From CAKVLS01 sp045534265 (GTDB lineage: Bacteria > Bacillota > Clostridia > Christensenellales > UBA1242): a stretch of 64,000 bases of DNA. Shown in pieces: positions 1 through 9,274 of the stretch. Within the stretch, counting starts at the first letter, position 1. Every line of letters begins with the position of its first letter. The stretch lies in assembly GCA_045534265.1 (NCBI GenBank), contig JAZSJH010000002.1, positions 51,518 through 115,517 on the forward strand. The letters run 5' to 3'. The notes below the pieces were generated by a model, which was not told the DNA's origin, searched no databases, and saw nothing but the letters and a program-made list of their open reading frames with translations. The position numbers and the translations under genes were made by a program.

Positions 1-1
1 C

Positions 2-523
2 TCTATCAAAATAACTCAAAATGGAGTAGAAAAACAAACAATTGATTTTACAACTCTTGGTGAATATCAAATAGCATATCTATTCAAAGACAGCTCAAAT
101 AACGAAACTTCAAGATCAGTTACTGTAAGCGTTGTATCTGGTGGAAATCCTGTTATTGAAATGCTTGCTACAAGTGCAAAAATCCCAGTTGCAGGAACAT
201 TTAACATCTATGACTTTTTGTACAGAATACAAGATGACGAAGATGGAACAATCTTTAGTGGTTGGGCAGAACTTCGTGAACAAGGATTTTTGAATATTGA
301 TGATAGCTCAGTTGATACAAATACAGCCGGAACATATACAATCAAACTATACTTTGTAGATAGCGATGGCAACTCTTCTTCAGTTATTGAATTTACATTA
401 ACTGTTGAAGGAGAAAAGGAATTTCCAATGGAAATTATCTATTACGGAGCAGGAGCTCTAGGTTTGATTTTAGTGATAGTTATCATTAGAGTAATCGTAG
501 TAAAACGCAGAATGAGAATATAA
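2..523 (+). CDS. C-terminal part of a membrane-anchored Ig-like surface protein (5' end outside window)
   Basis: The reading frame is open from the left edge, so only the last 173 residues are seen and the start is missing. The visible part has alternating beta-strand-like segments ending in patterns such as AGTYTIKLYFVDSDGNSSS, which is typical of bacterial Ig-like/DUF5011-type extracellular domains. The last ~30 residues form one hydrophobic helix (about GAGALGLILVIVIIRVIVV) followed by a basic tail KRRMRI. That fits an extracellular protein held in the membrane by its C-terminus rather than by a sortase motif, which is absent. It lies 18 bases upstream of yqeY on the same strand. Its ligand or role cannot be read from this fragment. 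Confidence 0.6.
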   Translation, partial: SIKITQNGVEKQTIDFTTLGEYQIAYLFKDSSNNETSRSVTVSVVSGGNPVIEMLATSAKIPVAGTFNIYDFLYRIQDDEDGTIFSGWAELREQGFLNIDDSSVDTNTAGTYTIKLYFVDSDGNSSSVIEFTLTVEGEKEFPMEIIYYGAGALGLILVIVIIRVIVVKRRMRI

Positions 524-541
524 TAAGGAGAAAATAAAATT

Positions 542-964
542 ATGATTTTAGACGATATTAAAAAAGCAAACGTAACTGCTCTTAAAGAAAAAGACACAGT
601 TGCAAGAAGTATATATAGCATAGTTATGACAAAAGCAATGCAACAAACAATCATAAAAAGAGAAAAAGGTGAAGAACTTGTAGACGCTGATATGGTTGCT
701 ATTTTGCAAAAAACAATCAAAGAATTAGGTGACGAAGCCGAAAACTACAAAAAAGCTGGTAACAGCGAAAAAGCAAGCGAAATCGAAAGACAAGCAAAAA
801 TTCTAGAAGGTTACCTTCCTCAAATGATGAGCGCAGAAGAAATTTATAATGTAATCGCAGCACTTGATGACAAGAGTATCCCTTCTGTTATGAAACATTT
901 CAAAGCAAATTATGCTGGAAAATGCGAAATGAAACTTGTTCAAGAAACACTTAAAAAATTCTAA
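542..964 (+). CDS. yqeY: GatB/YqeY domain protein
   Basis: A 140-residue protein of normal length for the YqeY family. Helical features typical of the family are visible: a start like MILDDIKKANVTALKEKD, the central DADMVAILQKTIKELGDEAENYKKAG, and the segment ILEGYLPQMMSAEEI. YqeY resembles the C-terminal tRNA-binding domain of the GatB amidotransferase subunit. Its exact role is unsettled, although tRNA interaction is the usual proposal. A good ribosome site (AAGGAG) precedes the ATG, and a hairpin terminator follows directly, so it ends its transcription unit. Confidence 0.9.
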   Translation: MILDDIKKANVTALKEKDTVARSIYSIVMTKAMQQTIIKREKGEELVDADMVAILQKTIKELGDEAENYKKAGNSEKASEIERQAKILEGYLPQMMSAEEIYNVIAALDDKSIPSVMKHFKANYAGKCEMKLVQETLKKF

Positions 965-965
965 T

Positions 966-1000
966 AAAAAAGGCAGCAAAAATTTTGCTGTCTTTTTTAT
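966..1000 (+). terminator. Intrinsic terminator after yqeY
   Basis: A GGCAGCAAAA / TTTTGCTGTC hairpin is followed by a run of six T. It begins right after the yqeY stop codon. Confidence 0.85.
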
Positions 1001-1091
1001 CTTTACGGTATTATAAAGATTTTTTATTTGTTATTTTTTTATTAGATGCTATAATGTATATATATAATTTAGTAATAATATAGGTGTAATT

Positions 1092-4000
1092 ATGAAAAAG
1101 TTTTTTATAGTTTTATTAATACTAATAATGCTAGGCGGAGCAGGTTTTGCTGGTTGGTATTTTTTGCTTAGAGAAAGGCCGCTTACAATAGAATTTTATG
1201 GCGATTTTGAAACTTTAAGTTATTTGTCGGGAGATGGCAGCTACAAAGAAAACGAAATAGTCACATTAACCGCTGATGAGAGAGAAGGCTACGATTTTGA
1301 GAGCTGGATAAAAGATGGAAATCCTATCAGTAGTAGTAGAATTTATTCTTTTGTTATGTCAAAAAACACTAGCGGAAAGTATACAGCAACCTACAAGGCA
1401 AAAGAGTTTACAATCTCTACCCAAAACAACGGCGTGTATAATATTTCCAACAAAGCCGCAACTGATGAAATGGTAGATATCAATATCAATCCCCCAAAGG
1501 GTTATGATGTAGAAGAAATATACTATGTCATAGATGGCAGTGATGAAAAAGTTGTTATTCATAACAATCGTTTCAAAATGCCACCCCACCATATATCAAT
1601 ATTTATCAATCTAAAAGAGATTAAATATGAAATCAAATATGATTTATGTGGCGGAAGTTTTGAGACAACTACAATTTCATATTACACAATTAATACACCT
1701 ACATTTACACTTCCACACCCAACTCAAAAGGGATATAACTTTATAGGTTATATGGACAAGCAATCAACAGCACCTATCCTAAATTATCAAATTGAACAGG
1801 GTTCAACAAAAGAGATTTCGGTTTGGGCAGAGTGGGAACTTGCATTTTTTGATATTAATACAGTTGTTGAAGGACAAGGCTCAATAACTATTAGTGGAAA
1901 TGCTCAATATCAATCTAATGAACATTGTGGGGCTGTTGCAGAAGAAGGTTGGCAGCTTGTCGAACTATATTATATTGCTAGCGAAACTGGCGATAGAGTT
2001 GATCTAGTAGAGGGCTATTTTACAATGCCTTACTGTGATATTACTGTATATGCAATTTTTGAAAAAATAGCTTACAATATAACTGTTTCACCTTCTGTAA
2101 TAAATGGTTATATTGAGCCAACACAAACAACTTCTTACGTTGGAGATACAGTAACTATAGTTGCTCATCCAGATACTGGTTGTGAAGTTTTGTTATATAA
2201 GTATAGCATTGACAACGAAGAAAACTGGATAGATATTGAAGGCAATACATTTATTATGCCAGCAAGTGATGTTGTTATTTATGCATCTTTTGATGCTATA
2301 GACTATCAAATCACATACAATTTAGATGGCGGAACATTGCCACAAGATACTTTAACAACTTACAGAATATGGGACTCTGAAGTAACTTTACCAACCCCTA
2401 CAAAAGAAGGCTTTTACTTTGTCGGTTGGTACGACAATCAAGACTTTAATGGCGAAAACATTACAAGCTTTTCTGGTTATGACTTAGAAAATAAAACGTT
2501 CTATGCATACTTTCAGCCAAACCAATATAGTGTAGCTTTTTACAATTACGACGGAACATTATTGAATACAATCTCTGGGCCTTGGTATTACGGAGATATT
2601 CCTTATAACTGGGGAGATGCGCCAACAAAACCATCAACCTTAGAGTATGACTTTGTTTTTGCGGGTTGGACACCAGAGATTGTTCCTGTTGTAGAAGACG
2701 CTTCATATACAGCAGTATTTACTGCTCTGCCAAGAGTATATACCATCACAAAAGCAGACAATATAACTAAAGGTAACATTGAGTGTGTAACACAATCTGT
2801 ACATAGCGAAACAGTAATAGTAACAGCAACTCCTGATTCAGGCGCTGAGCTTATCAAAACTTATTATATCAAGGCTGGAGATAGTGTAGAAAATAAAGTA
2901 GAGTTTACAAATTCTTTTGTTATGCCAAAAAGCAATGTAACAATCTATGCAGAATTCGATTTAATTGATTATGATATTACATACAATTTAGACGGCGGAA
3001 CATTGCCAAACGGATCTGCAACATCTTACACAATCGAAGATATAGTAACATTGCTAATTCCAACTAAAGTTGGCTATGACTTTGTTGGTTGGATAATAAA
3101 TGACGGTGATACTCCAAACAAAAACATAACAATTACAAAAGGCTCTACAGGAGCAAAAGAATTTACTGCCGTATGGCAAATACAAACATTCATAATTGTT
3201 TGGATAAATGATGATGGAACAACAATCGAAACAGATGCAAATGTATCTTATGGCACAACACCTTCTTTTGATGGAGAAACTCCATCAAAATCCCCAACTG
3301 CAGAATATGAATATATATTCGCTGGTTGGACTCCAACGGTAGCAGTTGCAACTCAACATCAAACATATACCGCAACTTATACAAGCAAAGCAAGAACTTA
3401 TACAATAACAAAGGCTACAATTGCTAACGGAACTATCTCTTGTGTTTCCAGTGCAGAAACTGGAGATACAGTAACAGTATCTGTAAATATAAATGAAGGT
3501 TATCGTTTGTCAAAACTATATTACATTGCCGCTGGTTCTACTACCGAAAATTTAATTCCTGGCAATCAATTTATAATGCCGGCTAGCGATGTAACTGTGT
3601 ATGCAGAATTCAGTGCAATTTCTTATTCTATTAATTACACCCTAAACGGCGGAACATTGCCAGCAAATGCCCCTGTTTCTTATACAATTGAAGACGAAGT
3701 AACATTGGTATCTCCAACAAAAACAGGTTATGATTTTGTTGGTTGGATTGAAAAAGAGGGCGCATCACCTGTTATAAATGTAAAAATTGAAAAAGGTTCT
3801 GCAGGGGCGAAAAATTTTGAAGCCCTATGGGAGCTTGCTACATTTAACATATTATTTTCTACTAATACTGGTGGAACACTTGTTTGTGAGTCTGAAGCTA
3901 TGTATACAGAGTCTGTTGATGTTACAATAATACCAAGCGAAGGGTATTTTGTATCAAGATCATATTATATAGTAGATGGTACAACTACCGAAGTAGATTT

Positions 4001-5540
4001 TGAAGGCTCATTTACAATGCCGGCTGGTAATGTAACTGTATATGCCGAGTTTGAGTTGGCTGCCGTTCAATATTCAATCACAACGGAAGAAAGAGAGAAT
4101 GGAACTATTAGCTGTGTAGCTCAAGCATATTCTGGAGATGTTGTTCGCATATTAATAACACCAGATGATGGTTATGAAGCAGCATATGTATATATTGAAG
4201 ATTTGCTTGGTAACGCAATAGATTGTGATATTATAGGATGGACAGACGATAGTTTTTCATTTGTTATGCCTTCAATCAACATAGTTGTTTATGTTGAATT
4301 TGAAGAAAAAGTATATTATCCAATAAGTGTAGCAACAGTGACCGGTGGTAAAGTTATTTGTCAAGACAAGGCGGAAGAACTAGAAGTTGTTTATTTTACA
4401 GTTGTACCAGACCCAGAATATAGATTAAAAAGTTTAACTTGTGAAAATAGATTAACTGGTCAAGCAATTTCTGTTGATCTTGAAACTTGTAGTTTTACAA
4501 TGCCAGTTGACGGCGGAATGTATGGTGTCAGCATAAGACTAACACCTGTATTTGAAAAAATAGAATATACAATAACAAAAGCTAATGCTACAAATGGAAC
4601 AATTAGTTGTGTATCTTCGGCTGAGGTTGGGAACGCTATAACAATTACTGCAACACCAAATAACGGCTATCAATTATCAAGAACATATTATATCGTTGAA
4701 GGAACAACTACCGAAGTAGATTTTGAAGGCTCATTTACAATGCCAGCTGGCAATGTAACTGTATATGTTGTTTTTGTAACAGCTCCATATTCTATTAATA
4801 TAGCCCAAACAGGCTCTGCAACTGTAGAATGTGTAGAAACAGCTGAGGCGGGAACTGTTGTTACCCCTACTATAACGTTGCGCAGCGGATATGAAATAGA
4901 TAAAATGTACTATACCCTAGGTGATGACGAAACCACAAAAACAGCTTTTAGAGAAAGTTTCACTATGCCAAATTGCGACATAAATCTTTACGTAGAGACA
5001 AATCTAGAAGACGTCCCAGCTCCAACATACAGCTTAGATGTTGTAGTAAATAATGAAAATTTAGGCATCGCAGAGATTATCACTGCAATTCCAAGAGAAG
5101 GTTTATATACCGTTGAGGCAATACCATATGAAGGGGCGGAGTTTGTTGGATGGAGACAAGAGACTATTGATGGAACACTTTTGAGCACAGATAGAGTATA
5201 TGTAGCAAGCAATTTGGACATGGAAACTATATATGCGATATTTGAGTCAACCGAAGAAGTAAAATATACAATTATGATAGCGGATAATGATTATGTTAAT
5301 GCTTCTTGTCAAAGCACGGCTGTGGCAGGAGAAGAAGTTCAATTGATAGTTAATGATTATTCAATGCCTGATAATTATATGGCTATGGAAATTTATTATA
5401 TAACAGAAACAGGGACTTATGGAATTATAGAAGAGGCAGCTAATCCATATCATTTTATAAATGACATTTCTTTTATTATGCCGGATGAAAATATTATAAT
5501 ATATTTTGAATTTTATCATGGTGGGACAGATCCAGCATAA
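1092..5540 (+). CDS. Large cell-surface protein with InlB-type beta repeats
   Basis: A 1,482-residue protein starting with a lysine-flanked hydrophobic helix (KKFFIVLLILIMLGGAGFAGWYFLL, split here only as a motif) that works as a signal peptide or an N-terminal anchor. The rest is made of about 15 short beta modules. Two kinds alternate. One ends in patterns such as KTGYDFVGWIEKEG and resembles the Listeria-Bacteroides InlB B-repeat (Flg_new). The other ends in SFTMPAGNVTVYAEF and resembles the divergent InlB B-repeat. No LPXTG motif or C-terminal membrane helix is present, so retention would rely on the N-terminal helix. Some repeats are nearly identical at DNA level (3981-4044 and 4704-4767), pointing to recent internal duplication. 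Family knowledge suggests adhesion or host/matrix contact; the ligand is unknown. Confidence 0.8.
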   Translation: MKKFFIVLLILIMLGGAGFAGWYFLLRERPLTIEFYGDFETLSYLSGDGSYKENEIVTLTADEREGYDFESWIKDGNPISSSRIYSFVMSKNTSGKYTATYKAKEFTISTQNNGVYNISNKAATDEMVDININPPKGYDVEEIYYVIDGSDEKVVIHNNRFKMPPHHISIFINLKEIKYEIKYDLCGGSFETTTISYYTINTPTFTLPHPTQKGYNFIGYMDKQSTAPILNYQIEQGSTKEISVWAEWELAFFDINTVVEGQGSITISGNAQYQSNEHCGAVAEEGWQLVELYYIASETGDRVDLVEGYFTMPYCDITVYAIFEKIAYNITVSPSVINGYIEPTQTTSYVGDTVTIVAHPDTGCEVLLYKYSIDNEENWIDIEGNTFIMPASDVVIYASFDAIDYQITYNLDGGTLPQDTLTTYRIWDSEVTLPTPTKEGFYFVGWYDNQDFNGENITSFSGYDLENKTFYAYFQPNQYSVAFYNYDGTLLNTISGPWYYGDIPYNWGDAPTKPSTLEYDFVFAGWTPEIVPVVEDASYTAVFTALPRVYTITKADNITKGNIECVTQSVHSETVIVTATPDSGAELIKTYYIKAGDSVENKVEFTNSFVMPKSNVTIYAEFDLIDYDITYNLDGGTLPNGSATSYTIEDIVTLLIPTKVGYDFVGWIINDGDTPNKNITITKGSTGAKEFTAVWQIQTFIIVWINDDGTTIETDANVSYGTTPSFDGETPSKSPTAEYEYIFAGWTPTVAVATQHQTYTATYTSKARTYTITKATIANGTISCVSSAETGDTVTVSVNINEGYRLSKLYYIAAGSTTENLIPGNQFIMPASDVTVYAEFSAISYSINYTLNGGTLPANAPVSYTIEDEVTLVSPTKTGYDFVGWIEKEGASPVINVKIEKGSAGAKNFEALWELATFNILFSTNTGGTLVCESEAMYTESVDVTIIPSEGYFVSRSYYIVDGTTTEVDFEGSFTMPAGNVTVYAEFELAAVQYSITTEERENGTISCVAQAYSGDVVRILITPDDGYEAAYVYIEDLLGNAIDCDIIGWTDDSFSFVMPSINIVVYVEFEEKVYYPISVATVTGGKVICQDKAEELEVVYFTVVPDPEYRLKSLTCENRLTGQAISVDLETCSFTMPVDGGMYGVSIRLTPVFEKIEYTITKANATNGTISCVSSAEVGNAITITATPNNGYQLSRTYYIVEGTTTEVDFEGSFTMPAGNVTVYVVFVTAPYSINIAQTGSATVECVETAEAGTVVTPTITLRSGYEIDKMYYTLGDDETTKTAFRESFTMPNCDINLYVETNLEDVPAPTYSLDVVVNNENLGIAEIITAIPREGLYTVEAIPYEGAEFVGWRQETIDGTLLSTDRVYVASNLDMETIYAIFESTEEVKYTIMIADNDYVNASCQSTAVAGEEVQLIVNDYSMPDNYMAMEIYYITETGTYGIIEEAANPYHFINDISFIMPDENIIIYFEFYHGGTDPA
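3981..4044 (+). repeat. Near-identical internal repeat, copy 1 (surface protein gene)
   Basis: This 64-base segment begins ACAACTACCGAAGTAGATTT and recurs at 4704-4767 in the same frame with about two base differences. It encodes the TTEVDFEGSFTMPAGNVTVY module. Confidence 0.85.
4704..4767 (+). repeat. Near-identical internal repeat, copy 2 (surface protein gene)
   Basis: Second copy of the 64-base segment at 3981-4044, direct and in frame. It is a likely hotspot for repeat-number change. Confidence 0.85.
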
Positions 5541-5580
5541 TAAGGCTTTGTAACAAATCTACAAAAAAAAGGAGCTATTT

Positions 5581-5781
5581 ATGTCAATACATGTAACCCC
5601 GCACAAAAATGGTTGGCAAGTTGTTAGCGGCAATGCAGATAAAGCTTTTCGTGTGGTTAGCACACAAAACGAAGCAATAGAGATTGCAAAACAAGTTGCT
5701 AAAAATCAAAAAACCGATATCAAAATTCACGGCAAAAACGGCCGTGTAAGAGATGGATTTAATTATTCAAAAAAGTTTTAG
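5581..5781 (+). CDS. DUF2188-family small protein
   Basis: A 66-residue protein that matches the DUF2188 pattern through its whole length. It opens with HVTPHKNGWQVVSGNADKA, has a central helix (NEAIEIAKQVAKNQKTDI), and ends IKIHGKNGRVRDGFNY. The family is widespread, small and of unknown function, with a proposed beta-alpha-beta fold. AAGGAG lies 7 bases before the ATG. It is followed after 18 bases by the GrpB-like gene, so the two are probably cotranscribed. Confidence 0.85.
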   Translation: MSIHVTPHKNGWQVVSGNADKAFRVVSTQNEAIEIAKQVAKNQKTDIKIHGKNGRVRDGFNYSKKF

Positions 5782-5799
5782 TATAAAGGACTTAAACTT

Positions 5800-6315
5800 A
5801 TGGTAGAACTAAAAATTCAAGATTATAACAAAAACAAAGAATTATTTTTTGAAACAGAAAAGAAATTGAGAGCTGTTTTGGGCGAAGATGCTTCAATAGA
5901 CCACGTTGGGTCTACTGCAATAAAAAATATTGTAGGCAAAAATATCATTGATGTTTTGATAGGGGCAGTGGATAATGATGAGTTTGTTGATTTTAGAGAT
6001 AAATTAACACAGCTTGGATTTTTCCCTTCACAAAACAGCAGAACAGATATTTATCAATTTTTTGCATCACGTCAAGGGGAAACGGGCGAAGGAGACGTTC
6101 ACCTGCACCTTGTTGTGATAGATACCGAAAGGTATAGAGAGTTTATCATATTGAGAAATTATTTGATAGAAAACCCTAGCGAAGCGATAGCTTATTCTAA
6201 TCATAAACAAGAATTATTATCTCAAGGAATAACTGACCGAAAGTTATATAGAGCAACAAAAAGCAAATATGTAACAGAACTTATAAAAAGAGCAAAAGAA
6301 AATACAAAAATATAG
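5800..6315 (+). CDS. GrpB family (UPF0157) protein
   Basis: A 171-residue protein with the family hallmark DHVGSTAIKNIVGKNIIDVL near residue 35 and the later VHLHLVVIDTERYREFIILRNYL. GrpB proteins have a nucleotidyltransferase-like fold and are usually annotated as UPF0157. Enzymatic activity is not established, and some members are fused to CoaE. The gene sits 11 bases before the aldolase gene and follows the DUF2188 gene closely, so all three probably form one transcript. Confidence 0.88.
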   Translation: MVELKIQDYNKNKELFFETEKKLRAVLGEDASIDHVGSTAIKNIVGKNIIDVLIGAVDNDEFVDFRDKLTQLGFFPSQNSRTDIYQFFASRQGETGEGDVHLHLVVIDTERYREFIILRNYLIENPSEAIAYSNHKQELLSQGITDRKLYRATKSKYVTELIKRAKENTKI

Positions 6316-6326
6316 GAGAAATTATT

Positions 6327-7016
6327 ATGGAACTAATGCTTGATACTGCAAATTTAGAAATAATTAAGGAGTTTGCTGAGATCTACCCATATGTAGGTGT
6401 AACTAGCAATCCAACTATCATCAAAAAAGAAGGCAAAATTGACTTTTTTGCACACTTTAGAAAAATAAGAGAAATAATAGGTAAAGAAAGATCTTTACAC
6501 ATACAAGTTGTATCTCAAACGGCTCAAGAAATGATTATGGAAGCTGAAAAAATTGTAGACAAAATAGACAAAGATGTTTATATCAAAATTCCAGTAACTG
6601 AAGAAGGCCTTAAGGCTATCAAAAATCTAAAAGCAAGGGGCTTCAAAATAACTGCAACAGCTATATATACAAAAATGCAAGGGCTTGTTGCAATTGCAGC
6701 GGGAGCAGATTATATTGCACCATATTATAATCGTATTCAAAGCCGTGGTTCTGATGCTCAAACAACTGTTGCTTGCTTTAGACAAAACATTGACAACTTC
6801 GGCAAAAAGACAAAAATTTTGGCTGCAAGTTTCCACCATGGCGGACAAGTAACCAACGCACTTGGGGCTGGTGCTCACGCAGTGACTATTCAACCAGATC
6901 TTTTGAGAGAAATGGTTTGTGCAAATTATACAAACTATATCGACAATGCAATCACAACATTTGCTGCCGATTGGGAATCTTCTCAAGGAACAAAGAGTAT
7001 TATCGATTGTGAATAA
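6327..7016 (+). CDS. fsa: Fructose-6-phosphate aldolase / transaldolase-like protein
   Basis: A 229-residue TIM-barrel protein of the short transaldolase subfamily. Asp6 in MLDTANL, Asn28 in VTSNPTII and the Schiff-base lysine Lys87 in DVYIKIPVT are all visible, as is the later SRGSDAQ segment. Short members (about 215-230 residues) are fructose-6-phosphate aldolases or small transaldolases in the pentose phosphate pathway. Sequence alone does not separate these two activities. It is the last gene of the cluster, ending in a bidirectional terminator shared with the convergent gene at 7088-8095. Confidence 0.85.
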   Translation: MELMLDTANLEIIKEFAEIYPYVGVTSNPTIIKKEGKIDFFAHFRKIREIIGKERSLHIQVVSQTAQEMIMEAEKIVDKIDKDVYIKIPVTEEGLKAIKNLKARGFKITATAIYTKMQGLVAIAAGADYIAPYYNRIQSRGSDAQTTVACFRQNIDNFGKKTKILAASFHHGGQVTNALGAGAHAVTIQPDLLREMVCANYTNYIDNAITTFAADWESSQGTKSIIDCE

Positions 7017-7041
7017 TTAGGTTAAAACATATAGGTCGAAC

Positions 7042-7077
7042 AAAAAACAGCGAAATGAAAGTTCGCTGTTTTTTTAT
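7042..7077. terminator. Bidirectional terminator between convergent genes
   Basis: The stem AACAGCGAA / TTCGCTGTT is flanked by A-run and T-run, so it can end transcription from both sides. Confidence 0.85.
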
Positions 7078-7087
7078 TTGTAGTGTG

Positions 7088-8095
7088 CTACTTGCTAGTT
7101 GATTTTTTTGTCTTAGAAGTTGTTTCTTTTACGTTTTTGGCAGGTTGTTTTTTTGCAGTGGCATTTGTAGATGAAGATTTTTTTGTAGATGTTCTTTTCT
7201 TTGTTTGGGTTTCAGTTTTTTCTACGGCATCTTCAGTTTTTTCGTTTTCTGTGGCTAGAGCTGTTTTTGTTTCTTGAGAGGCTTGTTGTGTAGATTTTCT
7301 CTTGTTTATAAGGTCCTTTATTTCAAAAGGTAGGTAACATAATGCAATCCACGCTGCAAAGATAAGAGCTAGTATCCAGTAGTAAGTATATAGTGGTTTG
7401 TTGCTCCAGCTAGGAATAACTTCTATGCCGTCATTCATATACATAAAACTACTGTCAGTTAGCTTGCTCATAATTCTTGCAATTATACTAAAGCCAAAAA
7501 TTGTAACCATTGGCTTCCAACCATTTTTTATTTTTGGAACAAGTCTTTTTGTTACAATCAAAAGAATTGGCAAAGCAATTAATAATCCATGAGTAATTAA
7601 TGTTTGAACATTCATTATATGATAGATAGGGTAATAAGTGTTTAGCATATCTGGATATATAAGTGCTGCACTGCCACTAAAAATAGCTATAGGAAAAATT
7701 GCATCATATGCAAATTTATTCCATTTTTCTTTATTAATAAGAAGGGTAACGATAGAGAAAAATGTGACCATTGTACAAAGAGCAAAAGAAATTATTTCTG
7801 CCCAATTGTATATGTTTCCTTTCTCCGGAAAATATGTTTCATAACAACAATATGTTATTGTGCGATAGGTCATTCTTAAAATTTCAAGTGCCAAAAAGAC
7901 CAAAGCTATTACAAAAAACATTTTGTCTTGCCATTTTTTATCTTTTCTTTTTGCAACCAATGCAAGAGTTATTATAGCCCCAATTATAATAGCAAGAACA
8001 ACAAAGTGCCAAATGCTAAATATGTGCGGATAGTTGCTATATACACCTTCGTTGCTGTCTAATTTCCAGCCAAAAGCTTTTTCCCAAAAACTCAT
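7088..8095 (-). CDS. YwaF/TMEM164-like multipass membrane protein
   Basis: A 335-residue protein with about seven hydrophobic helices in residues 25-260. It resembles the YwaF family (TIGR02206) and the eukaryotic TMEM164 acyltransferase fold. Supporting features are WHFVV early on, NVQTLITHGLLI in the middle and YYWILALIFAAWIALCYLPF near the last helix. The final ~75 residues are a cytoplasmic-looking Lys/Thr/Ser tail (many KKRTSTKKSSS-like stretches) that is unusual for the family. An enzymatic role is inference only. It converges with the aldolase gene and shares its terminator. Confidence 0.7.
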   Translation of the reverse strand: MSFWEKAFGWKLDSNEGVYSNYPHIFSIWHFVVLAIIIGAIITLALVAKRKDKKWQDKMFFVIALVFLALEILRMTYRTITYCCYETYFPEKGNIYNWAEIISFALCTMVTFFSIVTLLINKEKWNKFAYDAIFPIAIFSGSAALIYPDMLNTYYPIYHIMNVQTLITHGLLIALPILLIVTKRLVPKIKNGWKPMVTIFGFSIIARIMSKLTDSSFMYMNDGIEVIPSWSNKPLYTYYWILALIFAAWIALCYLPFEIKDLINKRKSTQQASQETKTALATENEKTEDAVEKTETQTKKRTSTKKSSSTNATAKKQPAKNVKETTSKTKKSTSK

Positions 8096-8394
8096 AAAAA
8101 ATACTTCCTTTTGTTTGATGATTTTATTATAGCATTTTATATTTTTTTGTAAAATAATAAACCTAAATTTATTGCAAAAGGGACATAAAAATTTTTTTGG
8201 CTATTGTATAAAAAGTACCCACAACAAACAAAAAAACATATAAAGCTTAATTTTGTTTTTTAAGAAAAGATATGTTGCAGGGGACATAAAATAAACTAAA
8301 TAATAATATCTAATATAATTTTTTAACTTATTTGTTTGTCACCAAAAAGTTTTTTTTGTATAATATATATATCAATATAAAAGGAGATTTTTTT
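8096..8394. other. Intergenic spacer with two GGGACATAAAA repeats and the SPFH promoter
   Basis: About 300 AT-rich bases between divergent genes. GGGACATAAAA occurs at 8180-8190 and 8281-8291 in the same direction, each shortly after TTGCA. The clear promoter lies at 8336-8364. Nothing else is recognisable. Confidence 0.6.
8336..8364 (+). promoter_or_regulatory. Sigma-A-type promoter of the SPFH gene
   Basis: TTGTCA (8336-8341), a 17-base spacer and TATAAT (8359-8364). It argues that the true start of the SPFH gene is the ATG at 8395. Confidence 0.8.
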
Positions 8395-9219
8395 ATGCCA
8401 CCAGTACTTATGGCACTTTTGATTATTGCAGGTGTACTATTATTTATTTTGCTTATTTCTATTCGCCAAGTGGACGAATACGAAAGAGGTGTTAGATTTT
8501 TGTTTGGTAAATACCAAAAAGTTTTAGAGCCAGGCTGGCACATTGTTTTGCCTATTTTTCACAAGTATCAAAAAATTGATATAAGAGTAAAAGTTGTTGA
8601 CGTTCCAGAGCAAGACGCCATTACAAAAGACAATGTAACAATCAAAATTAACGCAGTTATTTATTTTAATATTTTTGACGCAAAGAAAGCAATGCTTTCT
8701 GTTCAAAACTGCTACTACGCAGTAACTCAACTTGCTCAAACAACAATGAGAAATCTTGTTGGTAGTGTAACTTTGGACGAACTTCTTACCGATAGAGAAA
8801 GAATTTCTAACGAAATTTGTACTATTGTCGATAAAGCAACAGACGATTGGGGAGTAAAAATCCAAAACGTAGAACTTAAAGATATTGCACTTCCTACCGA
8901 AATGCAAAGGGTAATTGCAAAAGTTGCGGAAGCCGAAAGAGAAAAAGCAGCTGTTATCACAAAAGCAAGCGGCGAACTAGAAGCTTCAAAAAACCTATCT
9001 CTTGCCGCTCAACAACTAGCTAATTCTCCAGGGGCTTTGCATCTTAGAACTCTATCTACAATCAATGATGTGTCTTCTGACCAATCAAACACAATTATTT
9101 TTGCAATACCGATTGAAGTATTAAGTGCCTTTGGCGGAAATAATGCTTTGGGAAACAATGCAGTAGAAGCTTTAACAAAAGCTGTTAAAAAGTCTAAAAC
9201 AACAAAGAAAACAAAATAA
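8395..9219 (+). CDS. SPFH/band 7 (prohibitin/slipin-like) membrane protein
   Basis: The 274-residue protein has one N-terminal hydrophobic helix (LMALLIIAGVLLFILLI), then a complete band 7 domain beginning QVDEYERGVRFLFGKYQKV. It continues with the typical EPGWHIVLPIF, YFNIFDAKKAMLSVQNC and the helical AEAEREKAAVITKASGELEAS. SPFH proteins oligomerise at the inner membrane and organise membrane microdomains or regulate FtsH-like proteases. A longer frame begins at 8332, but that codon lies on the -35 region, and AAGGAG sits 8 bases before the ATG at 8395, so this start is preferred. The C-terminal KKSKTTKKTK tail is basic. Confidence 0.9.
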   Translation: MPPVLMALLIIAGVLLFILLISIRQVDEYERGVRFLFGKYQKVLEPGWHIVLPIFHKYQKIDIRVKVVDVPEQDAITKDNVTIKINAVIYFNIFDAKKAMLSVQNCYYAVTQLAQTTMRNLVGSVTLDELLTDRERISNEICTIVDKATDDWGVKIQNVELKDIALPTEMQRVIAKVAEAEREKAAVITKASGELEASKNLSLAAQQLANSPGALHLRTLSTINDVSSDQSNTIIFAIPIEVLSAFGGNNALGNNAVEALTKAVKKSKTTKKTK

Positions 9220-9221
9220 TA

Positions 9222-9254
9222 AAAAAGCTCTCTTATATAAGGGGGGCTTTTTTG
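9222..9254 (+). terminator. Intrinsic terminator after the SPFH gene
   Basis: Hairpin AAAGCTCTCTTA / TAAGGGGGGCTTT with G-T wobbles, followed by six T. Confidence 0.75.
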
Positions 9255-9274
9255 AAAAAAAGGAGATTTTGCAT

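Noticed and set aside
8332..8394. Longer start of the SPFH protein
   Set aside because: This stretch overlaps the promoter; AAGGAG supports ATG 8395.
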